Shown here: positions 52,660 through 60,601 of the stretch, one piece after another
How the letters are laid out: every line of letters begins with the position of its first letter
Numbering within the stretch: the stretch's first letter is position 1
Assembly: GCA_963922335.1 (NCBI GenBank)
Contig: CAWUIB010000012.1
Location: 57,231 to 121,230 of the forward strand
Source of the DNA: CALBPI01 sp963922335
GTDB taxonomy: Bacteria > Pseudomonadota > Gammaproteobacteria > Steroidobacterales > Woeseiaceae
Direction of reading: 5' to 3'
DNA length: 64,000 nucleotides
Position numbers and translations under genes: made by a program
Notes under the pieces: generated by a model
Seen by the model: the letters and a program-made list of their open reading frames with translations, nothing else
Databases searched by the model: none
Told to the model about the DNA's origin: nothing

Positions 52660-52722
52660 TTGCACTGCAACACTTGACAGCAGCTCTAAGCGCGCCTATT
52701 GTGCGCTGCAACAATTGTTGCA
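52660..52722 (+). promoter_or_regulatory. Phasin promoter with flanking TGCAA operators
   Basis: TTGACA (52674-52679), a 17-base spacer and TATTGT (52697-52702) form a strong sigma70-type promoter. The 16-base perfect palindrome TGCAACAATTGTTGCA (52707-52722) covers the expected start site near 52709, and a second inverted repeat, TTGCACTGCAA (52660-52670), ends just before the -35. Both contain TGCAA half-sites. Binding over the start site would repress; PhaR, the usual phasin repressor, binds TGC/GCA-type sites in other bacteria, so a PhaR-like repressor is the natural guess. Confidence 0.65.
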
Positions 52723-52748
52723 ACGCAACATCAGAAAGGAGCGCACTC

Positions 52749-53312
52749 GTGAGAGAACAGATTGAAAACGTTGTCAGCCGCGTGGCGGACACCGCACGCA
52801 GTGGCATCAACACCGCCGTAGACGCTACCCAGGACCGTGTTGGTCAAGCAGGTCGCGTAGTGGCAGATACGAAAAAGCCGGTACAGAAAGTTTCGAAAGC
52901 GACGTTGGACGCGAATGCCATTGCATTCCGCACCTCCAAAGAGCTCATCGAACTGCAATCGAAGAGCATCCAGCGCGGCATCGACGCGGTCGCTAAGCGT
53001 CTTCGCGATGCGTCACGCGTTGACAGCGTGCGCGAACTGATCGCCATGCAGCGCGACGTTGTACCTGCGGTTGCAGGCTCCTACGTCAGCGACGTGAAAG
53101 ATGCGTTCGGCATCCTGCGCGGTGCGGCAGGCGAGTTCGGTGGCGTGGTAGGTGGCCTGCGTGGCACCACGACGACCAAGAAGACTGTCAAAAAAGCAGC
53201 AAAGACCGTCCGTAAGACGGCGAAGAAGGCCCCTGCACGCGCTAAAGCGACGGCAAAGACGGCCGCTAAGAAAGTTGCGAACGCGGTAGCGGAAGCGGAG
53301 AAGTCTGCTTAA
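52749..53312 (+). CDS. Phasin-family protein with histone-H1-like tail
   Basis: 187 residues, starting at a GTG with AAAGGA/AAGGAG eight bases upstream. The first 125 residues are helical and amphipathic with phasin character (NAIAFRTSKELIELQSKSIQRGIDAVAKRLRDASRVDSVRELIAMQRDVVPAVAGSYVSDVKDAFGI). The last 50 are Lys/Ala/Thr-rich (KKTVKKAAKTVRKTAKKAPARAKATAKTAAKK), as in PhaF of Pseudomonas, where such a tail binds DNA and helps partition polyhydroxyalkanoate granules. No PHA synthase gene lies in this window. If it is not a granule protein, the next possibility is a general nucleoid-associated protein of AlgP type. Confidence 0.85.
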   Translation: MREQIENVVSRVADTARSGINTAVDATQDRVGQAGRVVADTKKPVQKVSKATLDANAIAFRTSKELIELQSKSIQRGIDAVAKRLRDASRVDSVRELIAMQRDVVPAVAGSYVSDVKDAFGILRGAAGEFGGVVGGLRGTTTTKKTVKKAAKTVRKTAKKAPARAKATAKTAAKKVANAVAEAEKSA

Positions 53313-53397
53313 GACGATTCCATTTCCACCTCACCCCCCCTGAGGTACCGAAAAAATCTGGTCCAATCCCCTCCCCCCTTTGGGCCAGCGCATACTG

Positions 53398-53436
53398 CCG
53401 CAGACACCCTCCCCCCGGTGTCTGCGGCTTTTTTTT
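53398..53436 (+). terminator. Intrinsic terminator after the phasin gene
   Basis: CCGCAGACACC (53398-53408) and GGTGTCTGCGG (53417-53427) form a perfect 11-base-pair stem with an eight-base C-rich loop, followed by a run of eight T residues. It lies 86 bases after the phasin stop and before pckG, so the two genes are separate units. A weaker ACCTCA/TGAGGT hairpin precedes it near 53335. Confidence 0.92.
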
Positions 53437-53477
53437 GTCTTTCGAACGTCTCTCATGAAACCAAAATCGCCGCGCGC

Positions 53478-53483
53478 TATACT
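53478..53483 (+). promoter_or_regulatory. Candidate -10 element for pckG
   Basis: TATACT (five of six consensus matches) stands 36 bases before the pckG start and after the phasin terminator, the only place a pckG promoter can be. No convincing -35 hexamer lies 16-18 bases upstream, so an activator may be needed. Confidence 0.4.
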
Positions 53484-53519
53484 CCGCGCCGTCTCGAGAT
53501 TTCCGCGGATCCCAAGATC

Positions 53520-55262
53520 ATGAGTACGACACTCGAATCCCTGCAATCGTGGGTGGATGAAACCGCCGCTCACACCGGTGCCGAGCGCATCGTCTGGTGC
53601 GACGGCACAGACGAGCATTATCAGGCGCTCATCGAACAAATGGTCGGCGACGGCACGCTACTGACGCTAAACCAGGAAAAATACCCGGGTTGTTACCTGC
53701 ACCGCTCAGACCCCAACGATGTCGCCCGGGTCGAGCATCTCACGTTCGTCTGCACTGACGATGAAGCCGATGCCGGCCCCAACAATCACTGGATGGCGCC
53801 AACCGAGGCGCGAGATAAGATGCGCGACCTGTTCGCGGGCTGTATGCAAGGTCGCACGCTCTACGTGATTCCCTACTGCATGGGCCCGATCGACTCGCCC
53901 TATTCGCGCTGCGGAGTCGAGATTACCGACAGCCCCTACGTGGTGGCGAACATGCACCTGATGACGCGTATGGGCGAAGCCGCCTTGCGCCGTATTGAAC
54001 GCGATGGCCACTTCGTGAAAGGTCTGCACTCTACAGGTGAGTTAGATCCGGAGCGCCGATTCATTATGCATTTCCCGGAGTCGCTGGAGATCATGAGCTA
54101 CGGGTCGGGCTATGGCGGCAACGCATTGCTTGGCAAAAAGTGCCACGCCTTGCGGATCGCCAGTTGGCAGGCGCGCCAGGAAGGCTGGCTGGCAGAGCAT
54201 ATGCTGATCGTCGGTGTTGAATCGCCAACCGGCGAGACCAGCTATCTGGCTTGCGCATTCCCATCCGCTTGCGGCAAAACCAACCTTGCCATGCTAATCC
54301 CGCCGGCATCACAGCCCGGATGGAAGATCTGGACGCTGGGTGATGACATCGCGTGGCTGCACTCGGATGAAAACGGGCAATTGCGCGCAGTCAACCCGGA
54401 GGCCGGCTATTTCGGCGTCGTACCAGGCACCAACGAAAAAACCAACAAGAATGCGTTCGACACGATTCGCAAAGACACCATCTTCACCAACGTAGCAGTC
54501 ACTGAAGATAACTGCCCGTGGTGGGAAGGCAAAGACGACAAGGTGCCGGTGACCGACTGGCGCGGCAACCCTTACACGGGCGACGCACCGGCAGCTCACC
54601 CGAATGCGCGTTTCACGGTACGCGCATCAGCCAATCCGAGCTATAGCCAACTTGCCGATGCACCGGAAGGCGTACCCATCTCCGCCATCGTTTTCGGAGG
54701 GCGACGCAAGACACTCGCCCCGCTCGTTTATCAGGCGAAAGATTGGACACACGGCGTGATGGTCGCCGCAGGCGTTGCCTCGGAGACCACAGCCGCAGCG
54801 ACCGGCGCGGTCGGCGTCGTTCGTCGCGACCCGATGGCGATGAAGCCATTCTGCGGTTACAACTTCGCGGACTACTGGGCACACTGGCTCTCGTTTAGCG
54901 AGCGCAGCAATCGATTGCCGCGCATCTTCCATGTCAACTGGTTCCGCCAGGACGACTCTGGAAAATTTCTCTGGCCCGGCTTTGGGGAAAACCTCCGCGT
55001 GCTGCGGTGGATCATTGGACGGTGCGAAGGTCGCCTCAGCGCCTCAGAAACACCGATTGGCAAGCTGCCTCTGCCAAGCGATATCGACCGCGTGGCACTC
55101 GATGTCAGCGACGACACGCTCGACGAACTGCTCAGCATTGATGTTGAGGGATGGCGCTCCGAGATCGAAGCCGTCGGGGAATATCTCGATAGCTACGGGG
55201 ATCGCGTACCTGACGACTTGAAGCGCACGCGCCAACGTATACTCGAGGCGCTCGCGAGCTAG
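53520..55262 (+). CDS. pckG: GTP-dependent phosphoenolpyruvate carboxykinase
   Basis: Converts oxaloacetate to phosphoenolpyruvate for gluconeogenesis. 580 residues from the ATG at 53520; a longer in-frame start would fall inside the phasin terminator. Motifs of the GTP class: LNQEKYPGCYLHRSDPNDVARVE, the AGCMQGRTLYVIPYCMGPIDSPYSRCGVEITDS segment, GGNALLGKKCHALRIAS, the P-loop AFPSACGKTNLAML with the catalytic Cys, and FGVVPGTNEKTN. Closely convergent with the cyclase gene (15-base gap). Confidence 0.97.
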   Translation: MSTTLESLQSWVDETAAHTGAERIVWCDGTDEHYQALIEQMVGDGTLLTLNQEKYPGCYLHRSDPNDVARVEHLTFVCTDDEADAGPNNHWMAPTEARDKMRDLFAGCMQGRTLYVIPYCMGPIDSPYSRCGVEITDSPYVVANMHLMTRMGEAALRRIERDGHFVKGLHSTGELDPERRFIMHFPESLEIMSYGSGYGGNALLGKKCHALRIASWQARQEGWLAEHMLIVGVESPTGETSYLACAFPSACGKTNLAMLIPPASQPGWKIWTLGDDIAWLHSDENGQLRAVNPEAGYFGVVPGTNEKTNKNAFDTIRKDTIFTNVAVTEDNCPWWEGKDDKVPVTDWRGNPYTGDAPAAHPNARFTVRASANPSYSQLADAPEGVPISAIVFGGRRKTLAPLVYQAKDWTHGVMVAAGVASETTAAATGAVGVVRRDPMAMKPFCGYNFADYWAHWLSFSERSNRLPRIFHVNWFRQDDSGKFLWPGFGENLRVLRWIIGRCEGRLSASETPIGKLPLPSDIDRVALDVSDDTLDELLSIDVEGWRSEIEAVGEYLDSYGDRVPDDLKRTRQRILEALAS

Positions 55263-55277
55263 CGCCGCGCACGAGGT

Positions 55278-56195
55278 TTAGCGACCGGCAGCTGGTCCTT
55301 CGACAATGAAGTGAACCGCCAGGGGCGTACCCGGCTTGGCAACTTTGCCGAGACCGATAATGCCCTCGCCGGTCAATTCGATGCTATCGCGACGAACGAA
55401 GTTCTCGTCACCGTTCATGTTGGCGATAAACGATCCGTTGGTACTCTCATCGACCAGGTAGTACTTGTTGCGACGGCGCTCGATGCGCGCGTGTACTCGT
55501 GAAATCAGATTGCCTTTCACCACGAGGTCGTTGTCCTCGGCCCGTCCGAGCGTGATCTGCTGACGGGCGGGATCGATGGGCATCGTATGCCCGGCGAAAG
55601 ATAATGTCAGGCGAATGTCGGGCTGCGCGCCCTGTTGCCATCCGATAGTCGGCAGGACGCTGGTCGCCTCTTCGCCACGTTGCCAGAGGACCTCAAACAG
55701 CGCGACCTCATCCTTCTTGCCTTTGACCACCGCCAGATCGATCTGGCGCGTAATCCTTTGCCAATCTTCGCTGAGTAATTCGACCGTGGTTCCTGTTGTG
55801 ACGATCTGGCGCGCCTTCGCTTGCGATGTCATGCGGTTGGCGGTGTGAACCGCTGCGCCGAAAATATCATTCGGCTCGCGGGCGACGACGCCGAAGTGGC
55901 AACCGACGCGGATGGAGATGGTTTGATCCTCAGGTACGAGCCCTTTGCCTGCCGAGATCTTCTGTTGCATTTCTACAGCAGCTGACATGGCGCTATCGGC
56001 ATCATCGAAAATCGACATCACTTCATCGCCCATCGTCTTGATGACCGTTCCGCGCGCGGTATTCGTTGCTTCGATCATGATGTCGAGACACTTACGCACG
56101 ACTTCGCGCGCCTGATCGTCGCCCAATTGTTCGTAGAGCTGCGTGCTGCCGACAACGTCGGCAAAAACTATCGCAACCTCAAGGTCTTCGCTCAT
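55278..56195 (-). CDS. Class III adenylate cyclase with C-terminal FHA domain
   Basis: 305 residues, no membrane segment. The cyclase homology domain (about 5-170) has both metal-binding aspartates (Asp13 in FADVVGS, Asp57 in GDE), Lys53 and Asp110 at the adenine-selecting positions, and Arg121. The transition-state Asn is replaced by His117 (AAVHTANRM where VNxAARL is usual). The FHA domain (about 190-300) has LGR, ISRVHARIE and TNGSFI, the phosphothreonine-binding pattern. It therefore probably makes cAMP under control of a phosphoprotein partner; no Ser/Thr kinase is visible nearby. The start at 56195 was preferred over a TTG upstream. Confidence 0.88.
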   Translation of the reverse strand: MSEDLEVAIVFADVVGSTQLYEQLGDDQAREVVRKCLDIMIEATNTARGTVIKTMGDEVMSIFDDADSAMSAAVEMQQKISAGKGLVPEDQTISIRVGCHFGVVAREPNDIFGAAVHTANRMTSQAKARQIVTTGTTVELLSEDWQRITRQIDLAVVKGKKDEVALFEVLWQRGEEATSVLPTIGWQQGAQPDIRLTLSFAGHTMPIDPARQQITLGRAEDNDLVVKGNLISRVHARIERRRNKYYLVDESTNGSFIANMNGDENFVRRDSIELTGEGIIGLGKVAKPGTPLAVHFIVEGPAAGR

Positions 56196-56273
56196 GGAAG
56201 CCGAGTCCGTAATGCCCAATACTTAACAGTATACAGTGGTCAGCAGGAATCAAAACGCCCTCAGTCAAATGGG

Positions 56274-57098
56274 CTACTGCTCAGCGACGATATAGGCAAT
56301 CCACGCCGGATCAGCGTCGCCCGTCGACGAAGGCTCATAGATGCCGTTTCCCTCACCGTCGTCATCGGTTCCCTCCCAGTACACCTCCACTTTGGCGAAC
56401 CCCGCCTCGTGCAATACCTCTTGTATCTCCGGCAGCGTCCAATGGCGCCATTCGTAAGTGAAGGCCTTCTTGAGCTTGGAGCCGTCCGGAAAATGGAAAT
56501 GGATATGGCAACGCATATAAGCCGTGACGGGATGGTACTTCGCCTGATGCCAGACGTAGGTGAAGCCATCGAGCTTGGTCTTTTCCTTCATCTCGGTAAT
56601 GCCTTCCGCACCACCGAACGCGTCGAGAATAAACAAACCATCGGGTTTGAGCCCGCGCCGTGCATTCTCAAAATACGCGCGGAGTGCATCTCGGGTGTTG
56701 AAGGTAAAGTATGAGAAGTTGAAGGCGCCGATGATATCAGCGGGCTGCGTTTCGACCGTAACCACGTTCGCTTGTTCCAGTCGTACGCGCAACTGCTCAC
56801 TCGCACTCAGTGTCGACACTCGATGCGCAATCCCCCAATCCAGCGTCGGCCGGTCAAGATCAACGCCCGTCGCTTGGTGAGCCGCGTCCCTGCGCACCCA
56901 CTCGCAGGCCGCACTCGCCGTTCCGCAAAAATCTTCGCGAAAGTGCACCGGTGGTCGATCGCGCAAGGAGTCCCAGGTTTCGAGCAAGAAATCGACTTCC
57001 GTCTCTACGTCTTGTACGGACGCCTCATAAAGTTCGTGTTTGTCCGCCTGCTCGGCGAGCGTCGCGTGTGGGTCGCCGCTCGTAATTGGTCTTGTCAT
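56274..57098 (-). CDS. Class I SAM-dependent methyltransferase, substrate unknown
   Basis: 274 residues. The Rossmann-fold methyltransferase is readable: REDFCGTASAACEWVRRD stands at the glycine-rich motif I region, TGVDLDRPTLDWG is motif II with the acidic SAM ribose contact, ADIIGAFNFSYFTFNTRDALRAYFENARRGLKPDGLFILDAFGG covers motifs III-IV. The C-terminal half (FTYEWRHWTLPEIQEVLHEAGFAKVEVYWEG) is the usual closing helix-strand pair. No diagnostic substrate domain. Same strand as the cyclase gene, 78 bases upstream of it. Confidence 0.8.
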   Translation of the reverse strand: MTRPITSGDPHATLAEQADKHELYEASVQDVETEVDFLLETWDSLRDRPPVHFREDFCGTASAACEWVRRDAAHQATGVDLDRPTLDWGIAHRVSTLSASEQLRVRLEQANVVTVETQPADIIGAFNFSYFTFNTRDALRAYFENARRGLKPDGLFILDAFGGAEGITEMKEKTKLDGFTYVWHQAKYHPVTAYMRCHIHFHFPDGSKLKKAFTYEWRHWTLPEIQEVLHEAGFAKVEVYWEGTDDDGEGNGIYEPSSTGDADPAWIAYIVAEQ

Positions 57099-57200
57099 CG
57101 GCTGCTCGCGTAATCGTGGGTGGTTTCGAACGCAGCGCGAAGTGTAGTGCGCCAGCCGGGGACTGCCAACCGCCTTTTGCCGGGCATGCCAACATCACCG

Positions 57201-58172
57201 TCAGACCGAAGCGACACTGGCTGCAGCGGATGCGATCAACTCTGCTGTTGATTCAGGCCGATGCGCATTCTCGGAGAGTGTTCGTCTCCACCGTCTGGCA
57301 CCCGGCTCTCCAGAAAAAAGTCCTAGCATGTGTCGCGTAATGTGCTTGAGTTGCACATGATCACGTCCCACGGTGCGCTCCACATAGCCGGTCATCGCAT
57401 CAACGACCGATTCACGTGTGGTCGTGAATTCGGGATCGACCAATTGCTCGAAACGCGTAAGGGACCATGGGTTTTGGTAGGCCTCGCGGCCGATCATCAC
57501 ACCATCGACGTGGCCGAGGTGTTGCCGCGCGGCTTCGACATCACGTACTCCACCATTCAGGCAGACCGTGAGCTCGGGCCGACGCGCCTTCAGTGCGTAG
57601 ACTCGCGGATAGTTCAGCGGCGGCACATCGCGGTTTTGTTTTGGGCTTAGTCCTTCCAGTATCGCAATGCGCGCGTGCACATCGAAATGGGTGCAGCCCG
57701 CGTCGGCGACCGTGTCGATGAACGTCGAGAAAAAAGCATCATTGTCATGCTCATCGATGCCCAGTCGGGTCTTCACAGTCACCGGCACAGACACTGCCTC
57801 AGCCATGCGGCGGAAACACTGGGCAACCGTTTTGGGCTCGGCCATCAAACACGCGCCAAACTGACCACTCTGCACGCGATCACTCGGACAACCCACATTG
57901 ATATTGATCGCGTCGTACCCGGCCTCGGCGCCGAGGCGCGCAGCGTCAGCCATCATCACCGGGTCGCTGCCACCCACCTGAAGCACTACGGGGTGCTCCT
58001 CATGGTTGTAGCGCAGCAGGCGGTAAGCATCACCACGCGTTAACGCAGCGGCCGTGACCATTTCGGTGTAGAGCATAGCCGATGGCGATAGCAGTCGATG
58101 GAAAAACCGGCAGTGCCGATCTGTCCAGTCCATCATGGGGGCAACCGATAAAGTGTAGTCGAGGCACTTCAT
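57201..58172 (-). CDS. dusA: tRNA-dihydrouridine(20/20a) synthase DusA
   Basis: Flavin enzyme reducing uridine 20/20a in the tRNA D-loop. 323 residues. SVAPMMDWTDRHCRFFHRLLS near the start, LQVGGSDP, the catalytic-Cys motif ININVGCPSDRVQSGQFGACLM, TVKTRLGIDEHD, HARIAILEGLSPKQNRDVPPLNY (DusA-specific) and VMIGREAYQNPW. The long DusA-type SDRVQ and PKQNR signatures separate it from DusB and DusC. Divergent from the hydrolase gene. Confidence 0.96.
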   Translation of the reverse strand: MKCLDYTLSVAPMMDWTDRHCRFFHRLLSPSAMLYTEMVTAAALTRGDAYRLLRYNHEEHPVVLQVGGSDPVMMADAARLGAEAGYDAININVGCPSDRVQSGQFGACLMAEPKTVAQCFRRMAEAVSVPVTVKTRLGIDEHDNDAFFSTFIDTVADAGCTHFDVHARIAILEGLSPKQNRDVPPLNYPRVYALKARRPELTVCLNGGVRDVEAARQHLGHVDGVMIGREAYQNPWSLTRFEQLVDPEFTTTRESVVDAMTGYVERTVGRDHVQLKHITRHMLGLFSGEPGARRWRRTLSENAHRPESTAELIASAAASVASV

Positions 58173-58225
58173 TTCCCGGGTAGTGTACTCTCATAACGAC
58201 AATCCCCCACACATCAAGGAAGTGT

Positions 58226-59572
58226 ATGCGCTTGTTTTGGCTCGCACTGATATGCCTGGCGTCTGGCCCGGTCGTCGCCGAACCAATAGACGGATTTGAT
58301 CCCGTCGGCTATTGGAAGGGCGCCATCGTAAAAGATGGGGCAGTTTTTCCGATCGAGATCGAAATCGCACGAAATGCTGAGGGTCTAGCGGCGTCAACGC
58401 GATTTCCCGATTGGCTGTTTTACGAACCTTTCGGCTTCGATAAGGTGATCCAAACGCCGGATGGGCTGACGATCATTGACCTGCTGGAGGGCGACGCCAA
58501 ACTACTGCTTGAACCGCGTTTTGAGCAGTTGGTTGGAACCGTGGGTGATGATGGCAGAACGATTCACCTCAAGCGCTCGCCACCGCCGCCACGCGAGACG
58601 ATCAACCGGACTGAAATAAGCTTTGAGTCAAACGACGGGACAAGACTGGCCGCGACGTTGGTCAAGCCACTTGTCCTTGAGCCACTGGCTGGAATGGTGA
58701 TTGTTCGCGGGAGAGGATGCGCAACGAGAATCACCAATACAGCGCGCTTTTTCGCACGCTATGGCATAGCGGTATTGACGTACGACAAGCGCGGCTCCGG
58801 CAAATCAGAAGGGAACTGCGCAACTTTCACGTTTGACCAACTGACCGAAGATGCGATCGCCGCACTAGAGTTTCTGGCAGACGATCCGGATGTCGATGCG
58901 GACAAAGTCGGGTTTATCGCGCAGTCCGCGGGCGCATGGGTCATCCAGGCTTCCGCCGAACGCCAGCGAAGTCTGCCCAATGCCATCTCGCCCGCCTTCC
59001 TGATTACCTGGATCGGTCCGGCAACTTCTATTGTGCAGCAGCAGCTGAGTTCAGCAGCGACATACGGCGACGCAGTAGGACTTTCGGTTTCTCAGCAGAA
59101 TACGCTCGCTGAGGTCACAAGAATCACGGTCGACGAGTCACTTACTGATGATCAAGCCTTTGCCAAGCTCGACACCATTCGCCGTACCGCAGAGCAGGAG
59201 GGATGGCTCGACCAGGGATTTGGCACTGATGATATTCCAAGACAAAGACAAGACATGTCGCGACTATGGCTGCGGCGCTTTCGATATGACCCGACACAAT
59301 TCCTGCAAAGCCTCGGAGGTTTACCGTACCTTGCCATCTTCGGTGCACGAGATCCCATCGTGCCGTTAGAGGAGAATATCGCCGCGCTTCGTGATGCCGG
59401 CTCAGAAATCCAGGTCGTCGTGCGACCAGAAAGCGGTCACGGTTACGACTTTGACGAGCAAGACTTAGCCCTTAGCAACGGCAGTCGATTCTGGCTGTTT
59501 GAGGGCCCTGACACCGGTTTTACTGCAGAGACCATCCGCTTCTTGCGCGATAACGGCTTTATGAAACGATAG
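58226..59572 (+). CDS. Exported alpha/beta hydrolase
   Basis: 448 residues. Signal peptide MRLFWLALICLASGPVVA, then an N-terminal beta-rich domain (about 25-125, GYWKGAIVKDGAVFPIEIEIAR) seen in several exported hydrolases, and a C-terminal alpha/beta hydrolase core. Catalytic candidates: Ser in FIAQSAGAWV (first Gly of GxSxG replaced by Ala), Asp in FGARDPIVPLEE and His in PESGHGYDF. VTYDKRGSGKSEG-type oxyanion-side text (LTYDKRGSGKSEG) is also seen. Substrate unknown; such proteins are probable periplasmic esterases or peptidases. Confidence 0.85.
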   Translation: MRLFWLALICLASGPVVAEPIDGFDPVGYWKGAIVKDGAVFPIEIEIARNAEGLAASTRFPDWLFYEPFGFDKVIQTPDGLTIIDLLEGDAKLLLEPRFEQLVGTVGDDGRTIHLKRSPPPPRETINRTEISFESNDGTRLAATLVKPLVLEPLAGMVIVRGRGCATRITNTARFFARYGIAVLTYDKRGSGKSEGNCATFTFDQLTEDAIAALEFLADDPDVDADKVGFIAQSAGAWVIQASAERQRSLPNAISPAFLITWIGPATSIVQQQLSSAATYGDAVGLSVSQQNTLAEVTRITVDESLTDDQAFAKLDTIRRTAEQEGWLDQGFGTDDIPRQRQDMSRLWLRRFRYDPTQFLQSLGGLPYLAIFGARDPIVPLEENIAALRDAGSEIQVVVRPESGHGYDFDEQDLALSNGSRFWLFEGPDTGFTAETIRFLRDNGFMKR

Positions 59573-59586
59573 AACCTGCTCGATGA

Positions 59587-60096
59587 TCAGGCGGCATGGC
59601 GCGAAAAGCGCTGTCGCACCAGCGCGAGCTTGGGATCGATGTAGACCTGACAGAATGGTCGATCCGGATCTGTCTGATAGTAGTTTTGAAGCCGCAACTC
59701 GGATGGCTTGAACGCCTTAAACGGCAGCACCTTCGTTACCAATGGCGTTTCAAACTGCGCTTGCAGGGAATCAACAACATCTTCGGCATATGCCTGCTGC
59801 GCGGCATCGAACGCATACACGCCGCTGCGGTACTTGCCGCGGAAACTGTGATCGGACTGACTCGCATGCGTTATCAAGTGGACCTCGATCAGCACATCCA
59901 GCGTGATGACAGCAGGATCAAACGCAACGATTACCGCTTCGGAAAACGTATCGTGCGGCGGATCAGATGCGATCCACCCTTGGTCGACGCTTACAACGCC
60001 GCGCAAGGGCTGAAATACCGCTTCGGTACACCAATGACAGCCACCGCTGAAACCGACGCTTTTCAGCCTCAAGACGCGATCAGCCAGACGCAACAT
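59587..60096 (-). CDS. Divergent MsrA-like protein
   Basis: 169 residues from the ATG at 60096, overlapping msrA by 17 bases. It keeps the MsrA plan: the Cys motif VGFSGGCHWCTEAVF (GGCFWG in standard MsrA), DTFSEAVIVAFDP (Glu of the active site retained), KYRSGVYAFDAAQQAYAED and an LQNYYQTDPDRPFC end. The usual Phe after the catalytic Cys is His, and the GYxGG segment is lost, so the methionine-sulfoxide pocket should differ. A longer frame up to 60228 exists but covers msrA. Likely a specialised paralogue; loss of activity is also possible. Confidence 0.75.
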   Translation of the reverse strand: MLRLADRVLRLKSVGFSGGCHWCTEAVFQPLRGVVSVDQGWIASDPPHDTFSEAVIVAFDPAVITLDVLIEVHLITHASQSDHSFRGKYRSGVYAFDAAQQAYAEDVVDSLQAQFETPLVTKVLPFKAFKPSELRLQNYYQTDPDRPFCQVYIDPKLALVRQRFSRHAA

Positions 60097-60601
60097 CCTG
60101 ACGTTTCGGCAGCTTCCAATCGGGCCTTGGGAAATGGCAGGTGTAGCCGTTTGGTATGCGCTCCAGATAGTCCTGATGCTCCGGTTCGGCTTCCCAGAAT
60201 GTTGGCGCCGGAGACACTGCCGTGACAACCGACCCTGGCCACAGTCCGGATGCGTTCACATCCTCGATCGTATCCCGAGCGATGCGTTGCTGCGCTTCGC
60301 TGGTGTAGAAGATCTCCGATCGGTAGGAAGAGCCAATGTCGTTACCCTGCCGGTTTACCGTGGTTGGATCATGGATCTGAAAGAAGAACTCCAGCAAATC
60401 ACGATAGCTGATGCGTTTCGGGTCGTACTCGATCTCGATCGCCTCTGCATGACCCGGATGATTGCGATAGGTGGGATGATCGTTATCGCCACCGGTATAG
60501 CCGACACGGGTCTTCAACACTCCTGGTCGCTTGCGAATCAGGTCCTGCATACCCCAGAAACAGCCGCCGGCAAGGACAGCACGTTCGGTAGTTTCGCTCA
60601 T
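60080..60601 (-). CDS. msrA: Peptide-methionine (S)-S-oxide reductase MsrA
   Basis: Reduces S-methionine sulfoxide in proteins. 173 residues. Catalytic Cys14 in AGGCFWGMQDL, then KTRVGYTGGDNDHPTYRNHPGHAEAIEIEYDPKRISYRDLLEFFFQIHDPTT and GSSYRSEIFYTSEAQ, all standard. One further Cys (NGYTCHFP) lies near the C-terminus and may resolve the disulfide. It overlaps msrB by four bases. Confidence 0.97.
   Translation of the reverse strand: MSETTERAVLAGGCFWGMQDLIRKRPGVLKTRVGYTGGDNDHPTYRNHPGHAEAIEIEYDPKRISYRDLLEFFFQIHDPTTVNRQGNDIGSSYRSEIFYTSEAQQRIARDTIEDVNASGLWPGSVVTAVSPAPTFWEAEPEHQDYLERIPNGYTCHFPRPDWKLPKRQDVASG

Noticed and set aside
52644..52661. A-run/T-run hairpin in the DUF11-phasin gap as a terminator
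   Set aside because: The stem is only A-T pairs around CCC, and no gene ends just upstream on either strand.
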